NCBI GenBank assembly: GCA_965218985.1
Contig: CBDCMP010000007.1
Coordinates: forward strand, 1,612,001 to 1,676,000
DNA: 64,000 nt
From: Pseudopedobacter sp965218985
GTDB lineage: Bacteria > Bacteroidota > Bacteroidia > Sphingobacteriales > Sphingobacteriaceae
Reading direction: 5' to 3'
The notes beneath the pieces are model-generated. The model worked only from the letters and a program-made list of their open reading frames with translations, was not told the origin of the DNA and did not search any database. The translations under genes and the position numbers were made by a program. Positions 43,152 to 53,302 of the stretch are shown piece after piece (the first letter of the stretch is position 1; every line of letters begins with the position of its first letter).

Positions 43152-45515
43152 TTGAAAAAATTCATTTTAGCGGTATTCGCTACCGTATTTTGTCCCATGT
43201 TGCTTTGGGCACAATTCTCTTTAAAAGGAGAAGTCAGCGATGAGCAAACAAAAAATCCATTGTCCGGAGCCACTTTAAATTTAAATGGAGGATCACAAAT
43301 CACGCAATCTGATAAGAATGGAAATTTCCTCTTCAGAGATCTGAAGCCAGGCGACTACACTTTAAAAATAAGTTTTATAGGTTATAAAACTCAGCAAATC
43401 AACCTCAGCATCCCTCAAAGCCAGATGGTAAGCATCTCTTTGGCAGGAGGTGATTTATTGGCCGACGAAGTGGTGGTAAATGCCACAAGAGCGGCAGAAA
43501 ACTCAGCCACCACATTTAAAAACCTTTCTAAAGAGGATATACAAAAGAATAATTTCGGACAGGATTTACCCTATCTATTAGACCAGACGCCGGGTGTGGT
43601 CACCTATTCTGATGCCGGAGCTGGTATTGGTTACACCGGCATACGCATTCGTGGTTCTGATCCAAGCAGGGTAAACGTCACCGTCAATGGCATTCCTTAT
43701 AACGATACTGAAAGTCAGGGAACTTACTGGGTGGATTTACCGGATTTTGCCTCTTCTGTGGATAACATTCAGATACAACGTGGCGTGGGCACTTCCACCA
43801 ATGGTGCAGGTGCTTTTGGCGGAAGCTTAAACATTCAAACCAACACGTTAAAAGATTCTGCCTATGGAGAACTGAATAACTCGGCAGGTTCTTACGGGAC
43901 TTTGAAAAACACCCTGAGTTTGGGCACTGGTTTGATAAACGGGGGCTTCACTTTTGACGGAAGATTATCCAGAATCGTATCTGATGGCTATATCGACAGG
44001 GCTTCCTCCAACCTGAAATCGTATTTCCTTTCGGGAGCTTATTATGGAAAATCCAGTCTGTTACGCTTAAATGTGTTTTCAGGAAAGGAGAAAACCTACC
44101 AGGCTTGGAACGGGGTTCCTGAGGATAAACTGGAGACAGACCGTCGGTACAACGGATTCACTTATCAGGATCAAACCGATAATTACCAGCAAGACCATTA
44201 CCAGCTATTGTATTCTAAAAGTTTCTCTCCTTTATTCTCCTTTAACGGTGCTTTGCATTACACGCATGGAAAAGGTTATTATGAAGAATATGAAGAAGAC
44301 CAGGCTTTCGCCGATTATGGATTGAATGACGTGGTAATAGGAGGAGAAACTATAAAAAGCACCAATTTGGTGAGAAGGCTTTGGTTGGATAACGATTTTT
44401 ACGGCTTAACTTATAATCTTAATTACAAGCCTGGGCGTTTCAATTTCACATTGGGTGGAGCCTATAACGAATATAACGGAGATCATTATGGCGAGATCAT
44501 TTATGCACAATATGCGTCCAACTATAAACTGCATGACCATTACTATTTTGATAATGGTTTCAAAACAGATTTCAATGTATTCGGAAAAGCAAGCTATCAG
44601 TTAGAGAAGATTGAGTTTTTCATTGATCTGCAATATCGAAACATCGGCTATAAATTTCTGGGTTTTGATAATAATCTCAACAACGTCACTCAAAATGCAA
44701 ATCTGGATTTCTTTAATCCAAAATTAGGCCTCACTTATTTCATCGATGCAAAAAGTAATTTTTATGCTTCCTATTCAGTCGCACATAAGGAACCAAACCG
44801 CGATGATTATACACAATCCACACCAAGCACCAGGCCCAAGGCTGAAAAACTGAATGATGTGGAAGTGGGTTATCGTTACAAAAGCTCCCGACTGACCGTT
44901 GGTGCAAATATTTATTCCATGAACTATAGAGATCAATTGGTTTTAACAGGTCAAATCAATAGTGTGGGCGGTTATATACATTCCAACGTTGCTGATAGTT
45001 ATAGGAACGGGATTGAACTGGATGGTGCAGTGAACCTCACTTCTAAATTAAGTTGGGGATTAACAGCGGCTTTCAGTCAGAATAAGGTAAAAAACTTCAT
45101 GGAATATATTGATGACTATGATCATGGAGGGCAGGTAGTTAATCATTACGATAAAACCGATCTTGCTTTCTCTCCTGATTTCGTGGGTTCCAGCACCATC
45201 GGCTTTAAGCCTTTTAGAAACGGGGAAATTGCTTTACTGAGCAAATATGTGAGCAAACAGTATTTAGACAATACTTCAAATGAATCGAGAAAGTTGGATG
45301 CTTTCTTCGTGAACAACCTTCGGTTAAGCTATGGCCTGAAAATGAAAGGCTTAAAGAATTTAGGCTTCGGATTATTGGTGAACAACATCTTCAACGCACT
45401 TTATGAAAGTAATGGTTACACCTTCAGCTATGTGGAAGGAGGGATGACCACAGAGAATTATTACTACCCACAGGCAGAGAAGAATTTCTTGTTCTCTCTG
45501 AATCTGAAGTTTTAA
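43152..45515 (+). CDS. TonB-dependent receptor under TPP riboswitch control (likely thiamine or precursor uptake)
   Basis: A 787-residue outer-membrane receptor. TTG at 43152 is used because it opens a proper signal peptide (KKFILAVFATVFCPMLLWAQ); a nearby ATG (43147) hits a stop after one codon. It has a CarboxypepD_reg domain (about 22-105), a plug (LLDQTPGVVTYSDAGAGIGYTGIRIRGSDPSRVNVTVNGIPYNDTESQG...VGTSTNGAGAFGGSLNIQT) and a barrel ending in LKF. The riboswitch in its leader implies uptake of thiamine or its precursors. No pnuT, tenA or tnr3 gene follows. Confidence 0.93.
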   Translation: MKKFILAVFATVFCPMLLWAQFSLKGEVSDEQTKNPLSGATLNLNGGSQITQSDKNGNFLFRDLKPGDYTLKISFIGYKTQQINLSIPQSQMVSISLAGGDLLADEVVVNATRAAENSATTFKNLSKEDIQKNNFGQDLPYLLDQTPGVVTYSDAGAGIGYTGIRIRGSDPSRVNVTVNGIPYNDTESQGTYWVDLPDFASSVDNIQIQRGVGTSTNGAGAFGGSLNIQTNTLKDSAYGELNNSAGSYGTLKNTLSLGTGLINGGFTFDGRLSRIVSDGYIDRASSNLKSYFLSGAYYGKSSLLRLNVFSGKEKTYQAWNGVPEDKLETDRRYNGFTYQDQTDNYQQDHYQLLYSKSFSPLFSFNGALHYTHGKGYYEEYEEDQAFADYGLNDVVIGGETIKSTNLVRRLWLDNDFYGLTYNLNYKPGRFNFTLGGAYNEYNGDHYGEIIYAQYASNYKLHDHYYFDNGFKTDFNVFGKASYQLEKIEFFIDLQYRNIGYKFLGFDNNLNNVTQNANLDFFNPKLGLTYFIDAKSNFYASYSVAHKEPNRDDYTQSTPSTRPKAEKLNDVEVGYRYKSSRLTVGANIYSMNYRDQLVLTGQINSVGGYIHSNVADSYRNGIELDGAVNLTSKLSWGLTAAFSQNKVKNFMEYIDDYDHGGQVVNHYDKTDLAFSPDFVGSSTIGFKPFRNGEIALLSKYVSKQYLDNTSNESRKLDAFFVNNLRLSYGLKMKGLKNLGFGLLVNNIFNALYESNGYTFSYVEGGMTTENYYYPQAEKNFLFSLNLKF

Positions 45516-45660
45516 AATTGATTTCCAGAGTGATTTTAAGCTGTTAAACAGCTGATCAACTTGAGCTATGATACAGGGGCATGATTTAAATTGCGACCTT
45601 TATTGTTTTTTTAAATGATTTCATCCATTTAAACCTTCAGGTAAAAACCTTTAAAACAGA

Positions 45661-45690
45661 AATCCCGATCTTTTTGAATCGGGATTTTCT
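45661..45690. terminator. Bidirectional intrinsic terminator
   Basis: AATCCCGAT and ATCGGGATT arms (9-bp perfect stem, 8-nt loop) between the receptor and YfhO genes, which converge. A T-rich tail follows on the + side and A-rich sequence precedes it. Confidence 0.75.
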
Positions 45691-45707
45691 CTTATAAACC
45701 GGTTAGT

Positions 45708-48179
45708 TTAAGCTGGATGCTTTATGGCAATTTCACGATATATCGCAAATGCTAGGATTAAAGTTAATAGAATAGAACCAATTAACGAAATATTTTCTCC
45801 TAAATAATAAGATTGAGGTTCAAATTTCCATTCCACCTTATGATTTCCACCCGGTAAAATAGCAGCTTTCAAAATATAATCAGCTCTAAAATAGGGCTTT
45901 TCTTCCCCGTCAACAAACATTTTCCATCCTTTAGGATACCAAATCTCGGAAAAAACTGCCACCACATCTTTATCAGAAGTATATTCATATTTTAACAGGT
46001 CAGGATGGTAACTGGTTAATGAAATCTGTCCGTTTGTGGCAATCCCAACTTTTTTACCGTCAAACATCGATTTAAATTCGTCATTTACAATGGCTTCCTT
46101 TTTAGGATCAAAAGAACTGATTGCCTGCATCTCCTGATCGTTGTTTTTCACGAACTGTACTCCCTGCACAAACCAGGCATGTCCACAAGCAGTGGCATTG
46201 GACTGCATAGAGGCGCTTTGGCCATCTTTCCCCTGGGTGATGAAATATTTGGTGTTCAGCATGTCCAAAACATCCTGATTCAAACTACCTGTGAATTGTT
46301 TATCAATCACCTCCTGGAAACGTTTCAGCTTGGCAGCATGGTAACCACCGATGGTTTTATGAAAAGCCGTTGATGAAGCATCTGTGAATGGATTGATAGT
46401 GAGGTCTAAAACCCGGTAATCAGGATCAGGATCTCTCCTGATAAACTCATCCACTTCTCTTGGCTTAGCCTGCTGATTCATCATAGACTTAGATACAAAT
46501 TTTTCATCATTCAAATACCTCTTATCCACTGACCACAAATCAACCAGAATCAACATTCCAATAATGATTAAACCCAAAGGTTGGTTGATCTTCTTATTGA
46601 TCAAAGCCCATAAAGCTCCCAATCCCAACAAAATGAATAAAAAAGACCTGATGGCATCCGCTCTGAAGAGAGAGATTCTGTCTTCCACTAAAGCTTGCGA
46701 AATGCCCGGTGCGAAACTACTGTCTCCTCCTGCAATTTGATTCAATTGATTGATGAAATCCTGGTTATTTTCTGCCTTAAAAGAGAAAAATAGCGTAGGT
46801 ATCGCTATTAAAACAGTTAAAAGCCCTAATACAATGTAGGTGCTCAACTTTAGTTTTTTGATGATCTCCTTTTGATCGATACCTGACTTTGTGGCTTCAA
46901 AAACTGCCAGACAAGCTAATATAGGAACACATAAACTTGGAATCACCAGATTAAATTCCACCGAGCGGAACTTGTTATACAACGGAAAATAGTGGAAGAA
47001 TAAATCAGATAACGGAGCGAAATTTTTACCGAAAGACAAGAGCAAACTTAACAAGGTAGCACTCAGTAACCACCATTTAAACCTGCTTTTGACGATGAAC
47101 AAGCCAAAAACAAAGAGGAAGACCACAAATGAACCGAAATACCACGGGCCCGAAGTGAATGGTTTTGAACCCCAATAAATGGGCATTTGCTGGGCAAAAC
47201 CAGTGGCCTGGTTAACATCGGCACCTTTCGCTATGATCGCTTTAGCTACATGAGAATCGCTTTCCAGTTTAGGTCCGGATATTCCCGATCCTCCACCATA
47301 AGCATTTGGAATCAGTAAAGTGATGGTTTCCCCTATTCCCTGGCTCCACTGAAAAGCATAATCCCTGTCTAATCCATTGTTAGGCTGTGCATGATCTGTA
47401 GTGATATTTGATTTGCCACGGGTGGAGAGCTGACCATATTCGTAAGTGGTCCATAAAGTACTGGCGTTGACCGTTATTCCAAGCACCACACTTAAAACCA
47501 GGAACCCTACTGCTTTTCCAAATAGCCTTAAGGTCTTGTTCTTGTAGGCATGATACAATTCTATCCCCATTAAAATCAACAAGGCTATCAATAAATAATA
47601 GGTCATTTGTATATGGTTGGAACGAATCTCCATGGCCACAAAAAAAGCGGTGAGCGCAGCTCCCAACCAATATCTTCCCCGGAGTGTTAAAATTACCCCT
47701 CCTAAAATTGCGGGAAAGAATGCGATTGCCATCGCCTGGTTACTATGCCCGGCTTCCAGAAATATGAAATTATAGGAGGAGAAAGCGAAAGCAATGCCTC
47801 CGGCAGCGGCCAGCCATGGGCTTAATCCTAAAACGATCAACAGAAAATAAGTGGCCAGCAGATAAATGATGACGGTGTCCACCGGTGTGGGAAAAGTGGT
47901 TTTTAAAACTGTAATGACATGTGTAGTGATGTTTTTGGGGTATTTGAGCCAGATCTGATAGGTAGGCATTCCCCCGAACATGCTGTTGGTCCATAATGGT
48001 CCCTTGCCATCCGCTGCTTTATACTTCATGATTTCACTTTGGGTGGCAGCCGCTCTTTGTACATCACCCTGCATCAATACCTTTCCCTGAAAAGCGGGAG
48101 CGAAATAAACAAAGCACAGTATTATAAAAAATCCACCGATAGCAAAATGGACACCATTCCTCTTGAACCAATTATTCAT
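45708..48179 (-). CDS. YfhO-family membrane protein
   Basis: An 823-residue polytopic membrane protein with about a dozen hydrophobic helices and large extracytoplasmic segments. The N-terminal FAIGGFFIILCFVYFAPAFQGKVLMQGD and the first soluble segment (TQSEIMKYKAADGKGPLWTNSMFGGMPTYQI) are typical of Bacteroidota YfhO proteins. The C-terminal beta-rich part (LLKYEYTSDKDVVAVFSEIWYPKGWKMFVDG) is also conserved. Relatives in Gram-positives glycosylate teichoic acids using lipid-linked sugars. In Bacteroidota the role is not established. A -7 element lies 25 nt upstream. Confidence 0.9.
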   Translation of the reverse strand: MNNWFKRNGVHFAIGGFFIILCFVYFAPAFQGKVLMQGDVQRAAATQSEIMKYKAADGKGPLWTNSMFGGMPTYQIWLKYPKNITTHVITVLKTTFPTPVDTVIIYLLATYFLLIVLGLSPWLAAAGGIAFAFSSYNFIFLEAGHSNQAMAIAFFPAILGGVILTLRGRYWLGAALTAFFVAMEIRSNHIQMTYYLLIALLILMGIELYHAYKNKTLRLFGKAVGFLVLSVVLGITVNASTLWTTYEYGQLSTRGKSNITTDHAQPNNGLDRDYAFQWSQGIGETITLLIPNAYGGGSGISGPKLESDSHVAKAIIAKGADVNQATGFAQQMPIYWGSKPFTSGPWYFGSFVVFLFVFGLFIVKSRFKWWLLSATLLSLLLSFGKNFAPLSDLFFHYFPLYNKFRSVEFNLVIPSLCVPILACLAVFEATKSGIDQKEIIKKLKLSTYIVLGLLTVLIAIPTLFFSFKAENNQDFINQLNQIAGGDSSFAPGISQALVEDRISLFRADAIRSFLFILLGLGALWALINKKINQPLGLIIIGMLILVDLWSVDKRYLNDEKFVSKSMMNQQAKPREVDEFIRRDPDPDYRVLDLTINPFTDASSTAFHKTIGGYHAAKLKRFQEVIDKQFTGSLNQDVLDMLNTKYFITQGKDGQSASMQSNATACGHAWFVQGVQFVKNNDQEMQAISSFDPKKEAIVNDEFKSMFDGKKVGIATNGQISLTSYHPDLLKYEYTSDKDVVAVFSEIWYPKGWKMFVDGEEKPYFRADYILKAAILPGGNHKVEWKFEPQSYYLGENISLIGSILLTLILAFAIYREIAIKHPA

Positions 48180-48204
48180 TTTATGATTAAATTAATTAAA
48201 GCAT

Positions 48205-48212
48205 CAAAAATA
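48205..48212 (-). promoter_or_regulatory. Bacteroidota -7 promoter element for yfhO
   Basis: The minus strand reads TATTTTTG, a TAnnTTTG match 25 nt upstream of the ATG. Confidence 0.45.
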
Positions 48213-48319
48213 GAAATATACTCTATCAAATGAAATGTAATATTTCGGGGCCCACTTTCAATAGCTGAGTCCATAATTATTTTAACCTCAACGTGCTCCC
48301 CGTTCTGGTGGTGATCATG

Positions 48320-48733
48320 TTAAAATATGAGCACCAAAGAACCACTGATGATCAATAAGCCACCAATAGCAGTTTTTATGGTTAAGGTCTCATTCAAAAA
48401 TATCACTGATAAAATGATGGTTAAAGCCACACTCAATTTATCCACCGGTGCCACCTGTGACACCTTGCCTATTTGAATGGCTTTAAAATAAAAGATCCAT
48501 GATAGACCTGTGGCCAAACCGGAAAGCACCAGAAAAAGCAGGTTATGTTTGGAAAGTGCGCTGATCCCTTTTAGTTCCCCTCTCGCCAAAACAATCGCCC
48601 ATGCCAGAAAAAGAATGATGATGGTTCTGATTGCTGTAGCCAGATCAGCGTTGACATTAGTCACGCCTATTTTTGCAAAAATAGCTGTAAGTGCTGCAAA
48701 AAAAGCAGCTAATAATGCGTATATCCACCACAT
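48320..48733 (-). CDS. Single EamA-domain transporter-like protein
   Basis: A 137-residue membrane protein with four to five helices (WWIYALLAAFFAALTAIFAKIGV; LATAIRTIIILFLAWAIVL; LLFLVLSGLATGLSWIFYFKAI; VALTIILSVIFLNETLT; IGGLLIISGSLVLIF). It is half the size of a normal two-repeat EamA permease and resembles small-multidrug-type or single-EamA proteins that dimerise. The substrate is unknown. It stands alone on the minus strand. Confidence 0.85.
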   Translation of the reverse strand: MWWIYALLAAFFAALTAIFAKIGVTNVNADLATAIRTIIILFLAWAIVLARGELKGISALSKHNLLFLVLSGLATGLSWIFYFKAIQIGKVSQVAPVDKLSVALTIILSVIFLNETLTIKTAIGGLLIISGSLVLIF

Positions 48734-48960
48734 AAGTATCTTTTAAACAAAGCCTAAGTTATAAAAACCGCTATTAATTATCACTGAATTTCATTGTCCT
48801 TCCAATAACTTTTTAGAACCAATCATTTCATTTTTGGTTCGTCTGAATTAATAGCACATCCTATTGGAGAGAAACCTGGGTTCAGGAGGTTTTAAATTCA
48901 TCAAACTAAATTAAAATCAATAAACAAATTCGTAAATTGCCCCTCTGAAAAAGAGATCAT

Positions 48961-50028
48961 ATGACTGAGCTATTCGATATAAAAACCACCAAAGCTGCCA
49001 CCTCTAAATTATTGGGAATTGATTTTGAAAAACTTCCATTTGGTAAAACATTCTCTGATCATATGCTGATGGCAGATTATGCTGATGGAGAATGGAAAAA
49101 TTTTGAGATTCTGCCGTTTGGCGAGATCGGTTTAAGCCCGGCGATCTCCGCCTTGCATTACGGACAAACTTTTTTTGAAGGGCTAAAGGCTTACCGTCAT
49201 GCGAATGGAGATATCTCGATCTTCCGGCCGGATAGAAATGCAGTCAGGTTCAATAAATCTGCAGAGCGGATGTGCATGCCCGCCTTACCTGAAGAATTAT
49301 TCTTGCAAAGTCTGGCAGCGGTGGTGAATACCGACAGAGATTGGGTTCCGGATCAGGATAATTACTCCCTTTATATCCGGCCCTTTATGTTTGCAACTGA
49401 TCCTTATTTAGGTGTTACCCCCTCAACAACCTACAAATTCATGATTCTTTTAGGTCCGACAGGTCCTTATTTCTCCAAGAATTTAAGGGTAAAGATTGAA
49501 ACGGAATACACCAGAGCCAGTGAAGGTGGATTTGGATACGCTAAAGCAGCAGGAAATTATGGTGGCTCTTTGTTACCAGCCAGAAAAGCAATGGAACAAG
49601 GTTTTGATCAATTGATATGGACCGACGCTAAGAACCATGAGTATATTGAAGAGATGGGCGCAGCCAATGTAATGTTTGTGATTGATGGAAAGCTTGTCAC
49701 CCCATCTACCCGTGATACGATTTTGGATGGTGTGACCAGGGATAGCATCATCACGCTAGCCAAAGAAGAATTTGGCATGCAGGTGGAAGAACGCCGCATA
49801 GCTGTCAAAGAAGTTTTAGAGGCTGTTGAGAACGGATCCTGTACGGATGCTTTTGGTGCCGGAACAGCGGCAACCATTGCACAGGTGGCAGAGATTGTTC
49901 ATGAAGGTAAAACTTACCACTTGCCTTCCCCTGCCCAAAGTGAGTTTGCAGCAAAAATGCGTAAAGCATTGGACGACATCAAATATGGAAGAGCGGAGGA
50001 TTTGAGAGGCTGGAACTTCATGGTTTAA
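48961..50028 (+). CDS. ilvE: Branched-chain amino acid aminotransferase
   Basis: A PLP fold type IV transaminase acting on Leu, Ile and Val and their keto acids. The 355-residue (BCAT group II) protein has ISALHYGQTFFEGLKAYRHANGDISIFRPDRNAVRF, the PLP-Lys region YAKAAGNYGGSLLPARKA and EMGAANVMFVIDGKLVTPSTRDTILDGVTRDSII. A short-leader start with only a degenerate -7-like element (TAAATTG) is seen. A strong terminator follows. Confidence 0.96.
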   Translation: MTELFDIKTTKAATSKLLGIDFEKLPFGKTFSDHMLMADYADGEWKNFEILPFGEIGLSPAISALHYGQTFFEGLKAYRHANGDISIFRPDRNAVRFNKSAERMCMPALPEELFLQSLAAVVNTDRDWVPDQDNYSLYIRPFMFATDPYLGVTPSTTYKFMILLGPTGPYFSKNLRVKIETEYTRASEGGFGYAKAAGNYGGSLLPARKAMEQGFDQLIWTDAKNHEYIEEMGAANVMFVIDGKLVTPSTRDTILDGVTRDSIITLAKEEFGMQVEERRIAVKEVLEAVENGSCTDAFGAGTAATIAQVAEIVHEGKTYHLPSPAQSEFAAKMRKALDDIKYGRAEDLRGWNFMV

Positions 50029-50124
50029 GAAAGTCAAAAAGGTTAAAACAAATCATAAGCATGATTCTGGTGAATCATCCACATGATGCACCTCCTATCC
50101 ACATAGCTGATAGAAACCCTAAAT

Positions 50125-50158
50125 AAAAGAGCCGAGAGTATATCCCGGCTCTTTTTTA
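50125..50158 (+). terminator. Intrinsic terminator after ilvE
   Basis: AAAAGAGCCG and CGGCTCTTTT arms (10-bp stem, 11-nt loop) followed by a T-run. Confidence 0.88.
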
Positions 50159-50202
50159 TTATTCAAAGATGTTTTATTTTATGTTCATCATCCTCAATAA
50201 AA

Positions 50203-51507
50203 TTATCTGTCCAAAGCGTCGTTCACCAGTTGCTCAAACTGGCTGGTCAGTTCCTTGCTGTGCACGGCAGGATAAACTTGGGTCATTAAAATAGCGATGG
50301 ATCTTCTTTCGGGATCTATCCAAAAGAAAGTATTAAAGGCACCGCTCCAGCTCAATGTCCCTACTTTTTCGCCATTTTTAATTCCCTGGGCTGTTGCTAT
50401 TTGAAAGCCCAACCCGAATTTATTGCTGCCAACATTCAGGCTCCCGATCTCGTTAGTGGTCATCAGCTTTACCGTCTCAGGTTGTAAAACCTGTTTATTC
50501 TCAAAAAGACCATTGTTTAAAATCATCTGGCAAAATTTTGCATAATCTTCCACCGTTGAAGATAACCCAGAACCACCAGAAAAGTAGGTTCTCGCACCAG
50601 TAATAGGAAAATTCACCTGATAGCCCTTTGTGGTGACGGGCAACCTTTCCAACCTTCCGGTTCTGGTCTCTCCATACATCACTGCCAGTCTTCCGGCTTT
50701 TTCGGCGGGAAGAAAGAAGAAAGTGTCGTTCATACCTAAGGGCTTCAGGATCGTTTCCGTCACATAATTATCCAGGCTCTGGCCACTTACCACTTCTATC
50801 ACATAACCTAAAACGTCTGTATTCAATCCATAATAGAATTTTGAATTGGGTTGAACGCCCAAGGGAAGGCCACCAAGCTTCTTCATTTTCTTACCTATGG
50901 TGACCTGATCTGTGACAGCTAAATCAGGGATGCCGTTTTTCGCATAGATCATCGCTAGCCTTCGGTCGGCAAATCCATAGCCAATACCAGAAGTATGCGT
51001 CATTAAGTTTTTGATGGTGATGGGTTCCTTGGCATCAACAGTGGTATAAGTGGTGTCTTTTTCATTAAAGGTGTCCAAAACCTTCATGTTTTTAAATTCC
51101 GGAATGTATTTGGAAACCGGATCACTTAGTTTCATTTTGCCCTGTTCTACAAGCGTCATGGCCGCGGCTGTGACGATGGGCTTCGTCATAGAAGCGATCC
51201 TGAATTCATCAACCGGTCTGATGAGGGCTTTGGATTCACGGTCTTTAAATCCAAAGCCTTTATCATAGATCACTTTTCCATCCACGGCTATCAGCGCTGT
51301 TGCGCCGGCCATCCAGTTATTGATCAATCCGGAAGCCAATAAACTATCCACCCTTTCTAAATTCTTCTCTTCAATACCAAGTTTCTTCAAGTTGGTTGCG
51401 GCAACCAACCCATTGGTAGCTTTTTGTGAACAGGCACTGATACCAATGAAAATGGTTAAAGCAACTGCTGAAATTTTTAAATCTCTATTGAATATATTCG
51501 TCATCAT
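50203..51507 (-). CDS. Serine hydrolase lipoprotein (beta-lactamase class C-like)
   Basis: A 434-residue lipoprotein (lipobox IGISAC, Cys26) with a class C beta-lactamase/DD-peptidase-like fold: catalytic Ser106 and Lys109 in IASMTKPIV, and the YYGLNTDVLGYVIEV segment that supplies the Tyr of the second motif. It then has GTLSWSGAFNTFFWIDP in place of the KTG motif, as in esterase-type members. It is probably an esterase or peptidase-like enzyme; beta-lactam resistance is not indicated. Its ATG overlaps the end of the broken AsmA-like gene by 4 bp. Confidence 0.9.
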   Translation of the reverse strand: MMTNIFNRDLKISAVALTIFIGISACSQKATNGLVAATNLKKLGIEEKNLERVDSLLASGLINNWMAGATALIAVDGKVIYDKGFGFKDRESKALIRPVDEFRIASMTKPIVTAAAMTLVEQGKMKLSDPVSKYIPEFKNMKVLDTFNEKDTTYTTVDAKEPITIKNLMTHTSGIGYGFADRRLAMIYAKNGIPDLAVTDQVTIGKKMKKLGGLPLGVQPNSKFYYGLNTDVLGYVIEVVSGQSLDNYVTETILKPLGMNDTFFFLPAEKAGRLAVMYGETRTGRLERLPVTTKGYQVNFPITGARTYFSGGSGLSSTVEDYAKFCQMILNNGLFENKQVLQPETVKLMTTNEIGSLNVGSNKFGLGFQIATAQGIKNGEKVGTLSWSGAFNTFFWIDPERRSIAILMTQVYPAVHSKELTSQFEQLVNDALDR

Positions 51508-52354
51508 TTATTTTTTTTTCGCTCTTCTCTACGTTTTTGCCGTTCTATTTTTCGCTGTTCTCTTTCAGCTTTTGCATCTTTAAAATTTGCTGCACGCTCT
51601 TTTAATTTATTCTCCTTCTCTTTAGTAATCCCAACGCTTTCTTTCAGACCCTCAAAAACAGTTTTCCACATCAGGTTGAAAAAAGAACCGTCATGGGGTC
51701 TGGCGTAAGATGGATGAGCCACTTTTAACGGTCCATTTCCTTTAGGATTGGCATTATCAACTAACAAAGCATTCGCAAATAAAGAGATTAATCCCATCTT
51801 TTTGAAATTCTCCCGCTCATCTTTCTTCATCAGCACTATATTTAAATCTTCATATTTTAAAACAAGTGTGCCACTGGCTCCTTTTACATTTCCTTTGATA
51901 TCAAAAGTCATGCTGTTGACCTTGCCGGAACTGGTGGCTACCATCGCCAAAGGCTTGCTCAATGAATTAATCGCAGAAGTCTCCATCGTTCCTAAGCTTC
52001 CGTCGTAGCTGAAACCGCCCAATGGATCAGTCAGGTTAAAAGCAAGGTGAACATTTAATTTACCCTTACCCATTAAATAAGCCTCTACATAAGCATTTGC
52101 ATAATGATTTTCAATTAACGATACAGAATCGTTTGTTACATTAAAAATCCTTCCTTTCAACCCATTAAAATAAACTGTTCCTCTGCCGTCAGTTTTAGGG
52201 TTGTATTCTGTATAAGCAACATTGACGTTTTTAATCACCACCGTATCAGCTATGATGTCCCAACCCACTCTTTGCAATGCCAGGTGAGGGAAATTCTTAC
52301 CTTTATCAATGAGTTTAGGCGGCTTATCCCTGTTTAGAAAAACGGCTAACTCCC
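51504..52354 (-). pseudogene. AsmA/DUF748-like protein, C-terminal half (after frameshift)
   Basis: The second half of a split gene. The conserved reading frame starts at the frameshift point (TTA GCC ... LAVFLNRDKPPKLIDKGKNF...) and continues to 51504; the TTG at 52277 is only an artefact start. The region is beta-rich (KIFNVTND, GGFSYDGSLGTMETSAIN...), contains the AsmA-like GTLVLKYEDLNIVL motif and ends in a highly charged Arg/Lys/Glu helix. Without the frameshift the full protein would be about 590 residues. The C-terminus overlaps the serine hydrolase start. Confidence 0.65.
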
Positions 52355-53302
52355 GTTTTTAATCTCCAGGTTTTTGGTAAGAATGGTTCTGCTCTTTAAC
52401 AGATCATTGAAATTAATATTGTTTACTGAAACAGAATCAAAAGATAGCTTATATCTTTCCTGCTGACGCTCGAACTGCTTACTAAAGGCTATCTCTCCAT
52501 ATCTTGGAATCAAACCTACCCCAGAAATGATCAACTGTTTTTTTTGTGTGGTCACATAAGCATGTTTGATATGGATATGATACATGGAATCTGATGTGGC
52601 GTAAGTATAGTCGCTGATTTCGGCAATCACATCTTTAGTGCTAAAAATCCTGGTCGTATCATACTGAGAGGCCGAATCAATCAAAATATCATTCAACCTG
52701 ATATTCATTTGATCAAAAGCTGTGATTTTAGGTTTCTTGTATGATTTATCTACGTACTTAAATTTCACATCGGTCAAAAACAGGCTGCCAATCTTCAATT
52801 CATTCAACGCACTTTTTATTCTCTCATAGGGGCTTCTGTCGTCCTCCGGCTTTTCCTTTTGGTTTTTTAATTTTGTATAGTAAACGGAAAGAACCGGGTC
52901 CTGAATGGTGATGTTTTTGATATCAAGCTTACGCTTCCAATAAACTTTCAATGGCTTTACATTTTTAAGAGAGAGTTTTGCCAATTTTAAAGAGATGAGA
53001 TTTTCGGGGGCATCACCCTGCCGAATTAATTTTTGATAGATCACCGAGTCAGGAGCAATTTCAATGCTATCCAAAATAACCCCGCCAGATAAAATATTTA
53101 CCTGGATGTTTGAGAACTTTATATGATAAAGACTGTCAGTAGCGTCAGTGACGGTGTTTTGTAGGAGCGAAGTGAGCAAAGGTTTCCAATGATTATTTAA
53201 ATACCAAGCTGCACCTACAGCTATCAATATCAAAAAACCAGTGACTCCAGCAAACCATTTTAATAATTTATGCTTTTTCGCAGGCTTTTGATCTTCATTC
53301 AT
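52346..53302 (-). pseudogene. AsmA/DUF748-like protein, N-terminal half, cut by frameshift
   Basis: 318 residues starting with a membrane anchor (KLLKWFAGVTGFLILIAVGAAWYLNN) followed by a beta-rich AsmA-like repeat (LKLAKLSLKNVKPLKVYWKRKLDIKNITIQDPVLSVYYTKLKN...). It ends LEIKNGS at a TAG (52346-52348). Putting back one G in the GGG run at 52352-52354 gives KNGELAVFLN and joins the second half in one frame. Family members are inner-membrane-anchored and help shuttle lipids across the envelope. It is either a true mutation or a sequencing error in a homopolymer. Confidence 0.7.

Noticed and set aside
52343..52362. Programmed -1 frameshift in the AsmA-like gene
   Set aside because: The codons before the break (ATT AAA AAC) do not make a proper slippery heptamer and no clear downstream structure was seen; a missing G is simpler.
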